Shown in pieces: positions 24,001 through 31,700 of a DNA stretch of 37,152 nucleotides. The translations under genes were made by a program, and so were the position numbers. The DNA comes from a virus. The notes under the pieces are model-generated. The model had not been told where the DNA came from. It worked only from the letters and a program-made list of their open reading frames with translations, and ran no database searches. Position 1 is the stretch's first letter, and each line of letters opens with the position of its first letter. The stretch lies in the IMG/VR virus record IMGVR_UViG_3300034044_000059, positions 1-37,152 of that record; one strand, written 5' to 3'.

Positions 24001-26009
24001 AGCAACGTGCGAGTTTCCTACAATCAAATTTACAAAAATCGTTATTACCTTATCAAAAGTCTGTTAACGGTGGGGCTAATGGTGACGTAGTAGCGATTGA
24101 TTCTATCAAAGCCATTGCTAAGATAGTTCAGGACTTTAAGTCTAAGTCTGACCAAAATACTAAAGAGTTTGTTGATTACTTAAAAACTAACTACCCTAAG
24201 ATAAAAAATGTTAGTGATGTAGTTTCACGCGTAGGTGCAGGGGCATTTGAACAGCTTCCAGCCTCGGTGTCACAAACACTAAACACATTAGCTCCTTACG
24301 CGAGTAAGGCTTATCAAAATGAGATTGACGCTGTAGGGAATAAGATAACTCAAGTTAGAGCTGATTTAGATACTCAGGAACTTGGTAATAGTGAAATGAC
24401 CAAGTACCAAACTCAATTAGCTGACTTATACAAAAAGCAAGCTGACCTCCAAAGTCAGAAGCTATTAATTGAAAGGGCGTCCTCGTCCACAGGGGTTTCT
24501 GTTGACCAGTTTAACTCCGAAGAAGAACGGATTAAGACCGAGCTTGATGCTAATCTTAACAAGCTAAATATCCTCGTTTCTGAGGGACAGTCTCGTGCAA
24601 AAATAGCTAATAAGTTATTAAACCACGAAGCTTTTTCATCGAATGACTTGATTAAAAACTATAGTACTACCGACTTACTCAAAGTGGTCAATCCAGCAAA
24701 TAATGCTGAGAAAACACGTATTGGTAACGCCCGTACAAAAGATTTAGAAAATGTGAAATTAGCTGAAACTATGAAAGAGGCTATGGTTCAAGCTATGGGT
24801 GACGCTCTTTCAACCTCTCAAGATGTTCAAGGTACATCTCCAGAGGACAGAAAAAAAGCTTACGCTGAATATTTAGCTTACCAAAAGACGGTTGCAGAAC
24901 AAGAGCGTAAGATTGTTGATTTAAAATTATCAGCTGAGGCTGATTACGTCAAAGCTATTAAGATTTGGGTTAGTGAACTTGAGTCATTGAGTAGTGTTGC
25001 TACTCCTGCGGCAAAGTTAAAGATTAAAGAAATAACTTCTAAGCTGGAGAAGTCACTACAAGAATCAAAAACGACAGACTTAGCAACTGAAAAAGAAGCT
25101 AAAACTAATGCTCGTAACCAACTTCAACGAGAAAGACAGGGAAATTTAGCTGCTCAGAGTGGTTACAATACCAGTGCTGAGTATCGTAGAGCTAAAGGAA
25201 CGTTAAACGGTCAAGGCTATGTAAACAGTGCTGGGGATAATATCTCTAGTGGTAGTAGTGACTCAGCAGTAAATAATGCGATTGGTTATATCTCAGGGGA
25301 AGTTAATGCCGCTTATGAGGGTTACGATGGTATGACCTCAATGCTAACTGAGTTAACCAACATGAGCAAAGGGCTTGGTGACTCTTTTGGGAATACTTTT
25401 GCCTCTTTTGCTACAGGGGCAGAATCAGCGGGTACAGCCTTTAGAAATCTTGCTACATCAATGTTGGCAGAGATGGCTAACATTGCAGCTAGAGCCGCTA
25501 TGAATCAAGTGTTCTCCTATATCTTTCAAGGAATTGGTGGTCTAGCTGGTGGCAGTGCTGCTGGTGGCAGTACCTCTGGTTATGCAAATATGGGGAGTTT
25601 TGGCGCACCTAATTACACTGGTGGTTTAATCACCGCAGGACGTTATGCTGCTGGTGGTTTGATAACCTCAGGTATTTCTACAAGAGACTCAACATTAGCA
25701 CACGTTGCTAAAGGCGAGTTTGTTCTTAGAAAACGGGCTGTTGATGCACTGGGTTTAGATACTGTTAGGTCATTAAACGCAGCAGACACCTCAACTATAA
25801 AATCTGGTGAAACTAAGCTTGGTGCCAATACTAGTCTACTCCCCAAACAAGATGATGCTACAAGCAACACTGTAAACGTATGGGTAGTTAGCCCTGACCA
25901 AAAACCAAAGACGCTAGGAGCTAGAGATATTATTGCTACGGTTTCAGATGATATTGCTCGTGGTGGTCAAGTGAAACAACTTATTAAACAAGTACAAATG
26001 GGTAAATAA
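21042..26009 (+). CDS. Tail tape measure protein, 1655 aa
   Basis: The longest tail core protein; it sets tail length. Residues about 255-480 match the TP901-type tape measure core (LSKRLIDVSEKTKFTAVEVADA, ANSGIRAGSTLGTGLRQILIALQNP). Two hydrophobic segments follow (about 583-605 and 665-690), as expected for membrane passage of DNA. A long helical region is followed by a lambda H-like C-terminal domain (FRNLATSMLAEMANIAARAAMNQ) and Gly/Ser linkers. At about 1.5 Å per residue the tail would be near 240 nm, on the long side for a siphovirus. The start is AAAGGAATCGACGATG. Confidence 0.92.
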   Translation: MTKKTLLAEIKISKKTTSDLEAFQKKLSALAAELKKTEAAFAKVAPSSRDPKLSKALKLQQNDLGNFLNISRKNLLSGVKDPSARKFIETQLAELKNQILGSVKTSFKEGLRLNFKELEKEAYSKSQYKAPRGSLLNKDLGKLTTKAELSDMREQLKLSKSAATEYVKNLSTSGKAWTNEHKLAQNQLALFEKRLKEVNEMIRALSSTKSSGGVPLPKKTAHELAQLRASQGALDGSAKRNYNGGANLFLNQAQVMRNFLIMGGGLGALGSSASFVTGLDKSFKQLQSIVNLTNNEMETLSKRLIDVSEKTKFTAVEVADAAIVLGQAGLGKDQIENSIEAITLFATAVGSDLKSAVDLATSTLGVYNKDASQMTTIVDEMTVAINNSKLNLEKLTLGLQYSGNIAAQSNVTFEETVAALAAMANSGIRAGSTLGTGLRQILIALQNPSVGFRKRVSELNIDMAKLNISTHGLIPVLKELGQAGFTVNDAMKTMQVRAASAYGAFINNIDSAEELSVKMKLGGAATKANATQMKAFSNQLDRFGSTAKSVVYEAFKPFLETLTKIIEKGADFLSFLKAAAPLLTTIATPLLVLGSVLATRSVASLGYGVVASAVDSFRAARSTPKITKGETASAGKVIKETITKGGSVRSLASAVLSVLKVTPVVAAITTIASAAILGYSYLNNKSTQGLKSDIAQANVNEATSKFSKFESTAKKVNKEVISLISKQQLLINDTSGALLTREIQRLNREYKTFGLYLDSSVTSFDDLLHKVQDFRANLSGIGDDYKKSLYKQGGLLDKAAFIDIEDYLNKKQQKASEQRRAAKYETGVDNIPYGSYGYTPPIELPENNRQKTTKAALIEVLGSKDLYKELITNSYSNVNSLKQNSDSEAGFARSKTYVDNLNKGIAVLEGFFSRNQDSAFNIIGKKVGTSGTQVKSELKATLEDFKHEMELITKFLETRKNVFEANSASAKETQAAIDEALGKNGFQQRASFLQSNLQKSLLPYQKSVNGGANGDVVAIDSIKAIAKIVQDFKSKSDQNTKEFVDYLKTNYPKIKNVSDVVSRVGAGAFEQLPASVSQTLNTLAPYASKAYQNEIDAVGNKITQVRADLDTQELGNSEMTKYQTQLADLYKKQADLQSQKLLIERASSSTGVSVDQFNSEEERIKTELDANLNKLNILVSEGQSRAKIANKLLNHEAFSSNDLIKNYSTTDLLKVVNPANNAEKTRIGNARTKDLENVKLAETMKEAMVQAMGDALSTSQDVQGTSPEDRKKAYAEYLAYQKTVAEQERKIVDLKLSAEADYVKAIKIWVSELESLSSVATPAAKLKIKEITSKLEKSLQESKTTDLATEKEAKTNARNQLQRERQGNLAAQSGYNTSAEYRRAKGTLNGQGYVNSAGDNISSGSSDSAVNNAIGYISGEVNAAYEGYDGMTSMLTELTNMSKGLGDSFGNTFASFATGAESAGTAFRNLATSMLAEMANIAARAAMNQVFSYIFQGIGGLAGGSAAGGSTSGYANMGSFGAPNYTGGLITAGRYAAGGLITSGISTRDSTLAHVAKGEFVLRKRAVDALGLDTVRSLNAADTSTIKSGETKLGANTSLLPKQDDATSNTVNVWVVSPDQKPKTLGARDIIATVSDDIARGGQVKQLIKQVQMGK

Positions 26010-26398
26010 TGGCAGCACAAATATTTGATTTTCCATATCATAAAGTAAAAACTCGGTACTTTAAGCGTGGTTTAAGTGTAACTTTAGGTAATGGTTGGGA
26101 CTACTCGGCAACCCCGCACACACCCGCAGTACGCATTTTTACCTTGTCGTTTCAAACCATGAAGTATTTTGACACAGCATACACAACGACAGGAAAAGAA
26201 GCTCAAATTGATATGGCTAAGTTGGAAACTTTTTATCAAACACACGAACAATATGCTGAATTTCTTTATCCGCACCCAATTTACGGGAATATACTCGTCA
26301 AATTCAATGCCCCATTAGAAATCCCAGAGGGTATTACTGGTGGAGAGGGGGCTTTAGGTGCTTTTTCATTAGAATTTAAAGAAGTTCCAGTCGTTTAA
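26009..26398 (+). CDS. Minor tail protein, gpM-like, 129 aa
   Basis: Its start overlaps the tape measure stop (TAATG). The sequence fits the phage minor tail protein family of lambda gpM: an N-terminal F-P-xxx-K-xxYxR pattern, a central FYQTHEQYAEF, and a C-terminal FSLEFKEVPVV strand. It is part of the tail tip. Confidence 0.75.
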   Translation: MAAQIFDFPYHKVKTRYFKRGLSVTLGNGWDYSATPHTPAVRIFTLSFQTMKYFDTAYTTTGKEAQIDMAKLETFYQTHEQYAEFLYPHPIYGNILVKFNAPLEIPEGITGGEGALGAFSLEFKEVPVV

Positions 26399-26464
26399 AA
26401 AGTCTTCAACTGTTTGAAAACTGTGCAGAAATAAAAAATATTTTAAAAAAAGTAATATTTTTTA

Positions 26465-26493
26465 TTTACAGGGGTGTTATATGAGTCTAATAT
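26465..26493 (+). promoter_or_regulatory. Sigma70-type promoter before the tail tip genes
   Basis: TTTACA (26465-26470), a 17-bp spacer, TAATAT (26488-26493), in a 216-bp gap. A GAGT/ACTC inverted repeat brackets the -10. Upstream (26430-26465) an A/T inverted repeat, AAAAAATATT/AATATTTTTT, may terminate the tape measure transcript. Confidence 0.5.
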
Positions 26494-26517
26494 AATACTC
26501 GGTTTGTGTAAGCAGAT

Positions 26518-26526
26518 CATCGTCGA
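26518..26526 (-). promoter_or_regulatory. Reversed copy of the TCGACGATG start motif
   Basis: Minus strand AAATCGACGATG with ATG at 26520 opens a frame of only 26 codons. Its upstream sequence is the hairpin at 26535. It is either a very small gene, a remnant, or evidence that the motif also has a role apart from start codons. Confidence 0.35.
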
Positions 26527-26534
26527 TTTATATT

Positions 26535-26554
26535 AACCCTGCTTCGGCAGGGTT
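26535..26554. other. UUCG-tetraloop hairpin
   Basis: AACCCTGC-TTCG-GCAGGGTT, an 8-bp perfect stem with a stable UUCG loop when read on the plus strand. No T-run follows, so it is not a classic terminator. It lies in the leader of the L-like gene, about 35 nt after the predicted transcription start. Confidence 0.65.
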
Positions 26555-26609
26555 CCATCTCTAAAGTATCTCGGATATACTCAAGTAATAAAACTTGGCA
26601 ACTCCGACG

Positions 26610-26618
26610 ATGATATGA
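26610..26618 (+). promoter_or_regulatory. Two-codon mini-ORF overlapping the start of the L-like gene
   Basis: CTCCGACG followed by ATG ATA TGA; the stop overlaps the true start as ATGA (26615-26618). This is the same layout as at terL. Confidence 0.5.
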
Positions 26619-27100
26619 AAACCGTTTCCCCTAATGTTCAACAAGATTTAAACTCACTGCACCCAAAGCAATTTATTACCTTTCTGCAAATTACGATAGA
26701 AACCGATAGCGCACCTGTTAATTTCTATTTAACAGACGGGGAGACAAGAACATGGAAATCTATCTCTTGGTCTAACGCACCATTCTATATCTCTGGCATT
26801 AGTGCTACAGGTTCAGGGGAGCGCTCTCGACCAAAAGTAACTATCCCTAATGATGGTGGCACATTCACCTATTATGTTAGTAAACGATATATCGAGGGGG
26901 CTACAGTAACTCGTTACTTGGTACACCCCGATGACCTTGCTTCTGGTGTTGCTCTTGAGTCAGTATTCTATATAGCACAAATCAGCTCATTGTCTGGGCT
27001 ATCTATAACCGCAGAGCTACGTTCTCCCTCTGACGGTAACAACTTTGTGTTACCAAGCAGACGTTATGTGCAACCTGAATTCCCATCGGTGAGCTTATGA
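26615..27100 (+). CDS. Minor tail protein, gpL-like, 161 aa
   Basis: It precedes the NlpC/P60 gene, as lambda L precedes K, and begins with the VQQDLNSLHPKQFITFLQI pattern of that family. Lambda gpL binds an iron-sulfur cluster through C-terminal cysteines. This protein contains no cysteine and is shorter, so the cluster domain is absent. Its stop overlaps the start of the next gene. Confidence 0.65.
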   Translation: MKTVSPNVQQDLNSLHPKQFITFLQITIETDSAPVNFYLTDGETRTWKSISWSNAPFYISGISATGSGERSRPKVTIPNDGGTFTYYVSKRYIEGATVTRYLVHPDDLASGVALESVFYIAQISSLSGLSITAELRSPSDGNNFVLPSRRYVQPEFPSVSL

Positions 27101-27567
27101 TGAATTTAACTGAATACTTAAATAAGCCTTTCGTTGAGGGTATTAATGATTGCTACTCACTAGCCAGAGAATTTTACCAACATACTTATGGGGTAACGCT
27201 CGGTAACTACGCTCGTCCAACGAACTGGTATCTTGTTGATAAATTCAATTTCTTCACTGATAACTTTGAACAAGAGGGTTTTTTTGAGCCTAAAACAACT
27301 GCTAACAAAGTAAGATATGGTGATGCGTTATTGATGGTTATTGGTCGCTCTACTGTAGCTAATCACGTTGCTATCTATGTTGGTCAAAACAAGATTTTGC
27401 ACAACTTAACTGGTGGAATTAGTCGCTTAGATTCTTACTCAGACAGGTGGAGAAGTCGCGTTACTACGGTTCTTAGACACCCTGCGAGTGAATTGGGCTC
27501 AGAAGAAAATGCTATTACTTCTTTTAACAACACGCCACATCACATTAAATTGCGGAGCCAAAGATGA
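27097..27567 (+). CDS. NlpC/P60-family tail peptidase, 156 aa
   Basis: Catalytic residues can be read: Cys19 in INDCYSLAREFY, His90 in ANHVAIYVG, and a third polar residue near His102 (ILHNLTGG). This is the papain-like NlpC/P60 fold that cuts cell-wall peptides during DNA entry. In lambda this domain is the second half of gpK; here it is a separate gene overlapping its neighbours at both ends. A C-terminal extension past about residue 130 is low in features. Confidence 0.85.
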   Translation: MMNLTEYLNKPFVEGINDCYSLAREFYQHTYGVTLGNYARPTNWYLVDKFNFFTDNFEQEGFFEPKTTANKVRYGDALLMVIGRSTVANHVAIYVGQNKILHNLTGGISRLDSYSDRWRSRVTTVLRHPASELGSEENAITSFNNTPHHIKLRSQR

Positions 27568-27905
27568 TTGATTTGTTGAATGCTGATTGGTCTGCGTACT
27601 ACACACCTACAATTGAACGTTGTGGGGTTATTCTTGATACAGGTGAAGTGGTTGAGCTTTCAAATGTTTCTGAAACTCCAAGTGAAACTTTTGAGATAAG
27701 TGATAAGGATTTAGCCTCAGTTAAGGGGGCTGTGACAGCTACGTGGCACACCCATTGTGGTGATGACCCCAATTTAAGTTTGCCCGACTACGAAATGTTC
27801 GTAGAGCAAAGTCACTTAAAGCATTTTATTATTAGTTTGCATTATGTTGTGGTCTACGGTTTTTTAACCGACACACTGTTAGTATTGGGGTCTAAAAAAC
27901 GATGA
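27564..27905 (+). CDS. JAB/MPN (JAMM) metallopeptidase, 113 aa
   Basis: A full JAMM motif is present: Glu18 (IERCGVIL), His62 and His64 (WHTHCGDDPN), Ser72 and Asp75 (LSLPD), with the standard seven-residue spacing between the second His and Ser. It corresponds to the JAMM half of lambda gpK, but follows the NlpC/P60 gene instead of preceding it. Probably processes the tail tip or cell-wall material. Confidence 0.85.
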   Translation: MIDLLNADWSAYYTPTIERCGVILDTGEVVELSNVSETPSETFEISDKDLASVKGAVTATWHTHCGDDPNLSLPDYEMFVEQSHLKHFIISLHYVVVYGFLTDTLLVLGSKKR

Positions 27906-28705
27906 AAGTAACGTTAAAATTTACAGGGCTTTTAGCAAAAATAGCTAAGTCTGTTGTTGTTGAAGCTAATACTCCAAGAGAAGCTTTAACGGCAATAAAG
28001 CTGATGCCAAAGTTTAACCCAAGAACAAACAACAAACGCTACGTTTGTTCTATTAAAGAATGCAAAAGTGTTCAGGATTTAGATGCTGGTTTAGTCAAAA
28101 AAACCTTAACAGTCTTTTGCGAGGGTTTAGCAACAGTCCCCCCTAAACTTTCGGGTTCGGGCAACAACCCATACATACGTATTATTATCGGGATAATTAT
28201 TATTATTCTAGCCGTGTATTTTGGTAGACCTGATATTGCTGCCGAGACTAGTGCCGAAGCAGCTGGGGGGGCTTCTGCGGGGTTTACCACGATGGGTGCT
28301 GCCGCCTTTTCAATGGGTATCTCTTTGGTTATGGGTGGTTTGTCCCAGTTAATGATGCAGCAAGACCAAGATGGTTCTGACCAAAGTAGGTCAACTAATG
28401 GTTTTGGTAATACTGTCCGCTCAGGAACCCCTATTCCTATTATTTTAGGTAAAACTAAATGGGGGGGTCATTTATTCACATTAAATATTGAAACTCAAAG
28501 TGGAAAAATGAATACTTTAGCCGAAGAAGCCGCTAAAATGATCGACATAAACTCCATCAACAAATGGGATTCGTGGCGCACCTTGTTCTTAGGCAGCACT
28601 GTGGGTGTCGCTGGAACTAACAACGGTGATGCTGGCGGTACTGGTGGTGGTGGTGCTGGTGGAGGTGGTGGTGATGGACAGGGTAAAGTGATTTACGGTC
28701 GCTAA
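27902..28705 (+). CDS. Tail assembly protein, gpI-like, 267 aa
   Basis: An N-terminal beta-grasp-like part (LKFTGLLAKIAKSVVVEA) is followed by two hydrophobic segments (about residues 93-108 and 125-150, Ile- and Gly-rich), then a conserved TPIPIILGKTKWGGHL segment typical of the lambda tail I family. The C-terminus is an almost pure Gly run before GKVIYGR. It overlaps the JAMM gene stop and precedes J, as in lambda. Confidence 0.8.
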   Translation: MKVTLKFTGLLAKIAKSVVVEANTPREALTAIKLMPKFNPRTNNKRYVCSIKECKSVQDLDAGLVKKTLTVFCEGLATVPPKLSGSGNNPYIRIIIGIIIIILAVYFGRPDIAAETSAEAAGGASAGFTTMGAAAFSMGISLVMGGLSQLMMQQDQDGSDQSRSTNGFGNTVRSGTPIPIILGKTKWGGHLFTLNIETQSGKMNTLAEEAAKMIDINSINKWDSWRTLFLGSTVGVAGTNNGDAGGTGGGGAGGGGGDGQGKVIYGR

Positions 28706-28739
28706 GCCACAAACAATTACAATTATAATTATTTCGACG

Positions 28740-28754
28740 ATGATAGGTGCATAA
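28740..28754 (+). promoter_or_regulatory. Four-codon mini-ORF ahead of the J-like gene
   Basis: TTTCGACG then ATG ATA GGT GCA TAA; the stop lies 3 nt before the ATG of the J-like gene (28758), in the same frame. Either a coupling mini-ORF or a nonsense mutation near an original start at 28740. Confidence 0.5.
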
Positions 28755-28757
28755 ACA

Positions 28758-31700
28758 ATGGTTTTAAAAGGTTCTGGTGGTGGGGATACTGGTGGTAATG
28801 CAGCAGACACTCTATATTCTACGGACGCATTTGAATTTGTTCTTGGTTTGTCTGAGGGGCAGATTTATGGTTTAGATGGGTACACATTAGAGGATAAACT
28901 AAAGAACCTTTATATCGACGATACCCCTATTTTAAATCAGCAAAATGTCTCTAACTTTAAAGACTCTGATTTAATTATTCGTTATGAATCTGGTATTGAA
29001 TACACCGCTGAAGACCCAGCAGATGCTACTACGGGTCAAACGCCAATCCGATATTTATTTGGTGGTTCAGTAGCCCAAGTTACTGTTAACGGTGGGTCAC
29101 TACATCAAAATACAACCCTCACTAGAACTATGCCTACGGTTACTGGTGGCTATGACAACATAGAAGTACATATCAATGTTCAACAGCTAATGAAAATTAG
29201 TGACACAGGGACAGATATTGCTACAGCTAAGCTAACCGTTGAGTACAAAAAGAGTACAGACACAACTTGGACTGGGCTCTACTATAGCTCCTTTTTGCCA
29301 GCCTCAGTTTTCTTTGGTCGTGCCGAAGAAGTTGCTGCTACAAGAGACCCTGCTTCTGTTGACGGTTCTAAAGTCTTAATTACAGGTAAAACTACAGGGG
29401 GTTTCTCTATAACACTCCCTATCGTTCTACCAGAACGGGCATCTAGCTCAGATATTTACGAAGTTCGTGTAACCAAAACTTCCGACGACTCTAGTGAAGC
29501 TTTATCCTCTGAAATTATGTGGACAAGTTGCGAACTTCAAACTAAATCAAGTGATGCTTATTCACCTAACGGTGTTCCGTTTACAGACCCAAATCTTGAG
29601 TATCATGCTGGTACAGCCATGCTACATATGGTGGGTGTGTTGGGTGAAGAAATAAACAGACTACCAACCATTACTGGGGTTTGGAAAGGATTGCTTTGCC
29701 GTATACCAACTAACTATGATGCTGTCACTAAAACCTACAACGAAACTACCTCTTGGGATGGTAATTTTAAAGCTTATAAAGAGTGGACGGATAACCCATT
29801 CTGGATTGTAAACGAGCTAATATTAAACACTCGTATGGGGATGGCTAAAGCCAATCCTAGAGTGAGTGTCAACCGCTATCAAATATATGAACTAGCTAAA
29901 TACGCTGATGGTTATAACTTAACAACAGGCTTAAAAGATCTAACCGATGCAATAACAGGTGAAACACAAGTTGCTCGATATACTTTTAACGGTGTACTGG
30001 CACAGCCTCGCTCTGGACTAGACACTATTAACTACATACTAGGTTCAGCCTTTGCTAAAGCTTTTGATTCTGCTTCTGGCGAAATCTTTATTGTTGGGGA
30101 TATTCCACAAACACCTGTAGCTACAATAACACCTGAGATGTGTTTGGGCTCTGAAATATCTCCTTTTGTGTATAATTTCACACCGTTAACTGCAAGACAC
30201 AATGAAATAAGCGCCACGTATATTGACCCTAAGCTAAATTGGAGTTCACAAACGCTTGGTAACTTGCGTGATGACGCTGATATACTAAAAAACGGTGTTA
30301 ACACCTATGAGTATCAGGCTTACGGTTGTATTCATGCAGGAGAAGTGTGGAGAAAAATGCACTTCTATCTAACTACGGTACAGACTGAGGTTTCAACTGT
30401 CTCGTTCACACTTCCGCTTTCTGGTATACAATTTGATGCGTTTGATGTAATCAATGTTTGTGACCCAGAATTAGGGAACGCTCTTACTGGTAGAGCTATA
30501 AACTTAGATGCAGTTGCAAACACAGTAACAGTTCGTGACCCGATGTACTTTGCCTCTGCGGGTGTCTACAACATAGAAATCGTTGGTATCAGCACCAACT
30601 TTTTGTTCACTACCGTAATAGCTGCAAATCAAGTGAACACTCCCATTACTTTCTTTCAATTGCAAGAGGATTTGGTTTCAACAAGCGTGTACCCAGAGTA
30701 CGCTGCGGTAATTGTAAAAGATAAAAGTGTTCAGTCTGTAGGCTTACCCAAACCCTATAGAATCGTTGGAATTACTGAAACTTCGGATGGTTTTTATCAG
30801 ATTGATGCCACCGAAGTAAATCCAAATAAATATAGTGCTGCTGATGCGGCAACTACAGCTAAGAGCCCTAACTTCAGTTACATAGCGCAAAATAAAGGAC
30901 AGGTAGTTAACAACCTTAGGGTTATAACGCAAGACAGAGTACAGACCCTAGATGGACAGCGCGTAAATCTATGGGTTGGTTGGGATATTCCAGCAAATCA
31001 ACCTTTCGGTACGTCTTATGAAGTACGTGTTTCTCAAAGAACAATTAAAAGTACGCAATGGACTGACGTTACAACACAAAATATTATTGAAATACCAAAC
31101 ATTAGTTTTGGTAAAATTGTTGTCACTGTAAAAACTGTTGTTGGTGGTAAGCACGTAGCTAGTGCCAATTTAGAGTGGGACTTGACTCCTGTTACTAACC
31201 TTGATTTACAGGTTAGCAATCCAACACTTGCGGTTACTGGTACTTACCGCAACCATAGATTAACGTTAGACTCAATGTTAATGTATGACTTTAATGACCC
31301 AACAACGGCTCCTGTAGATATTACTAAATCTGGGGATATTAGAGGTGTTGTTTATACCCTATTTGATAATACTAACGTAGCTACACCAACAGTACTAACG
31401 ACTAAAACTAGTACTACCTCTGGTTTGGTTATTGATTCTGGGGAACTACAAAATCTCGTTGGCGCATGGGCTGGATTTCCAGCTAATATTTTGGTTAAAG
31501 CTCAGGCGCAAGCTTTTGATAATAGCCTCTACCCAGCTACACCAGTAGCTTTAACACTAACATCTGACTTAACGGGTAAAACCCCTAATCCACCCTCATT
31601 ACTTGCTTATGATAATAACACAAGTGTTTTATCTTGGGTGCATTCAAACCTAGAGGCTGTGGGTCGTTTTTCTGTTACGGTTTTGGATAATTCTGATAAC

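Noticed and set aside
28914-28923. TCGACGATA inside the J-like gene
   Set aside because: Differs from the motif at the final base, so there is no start codon, and lies in coding sequence (residues YIDDTP).
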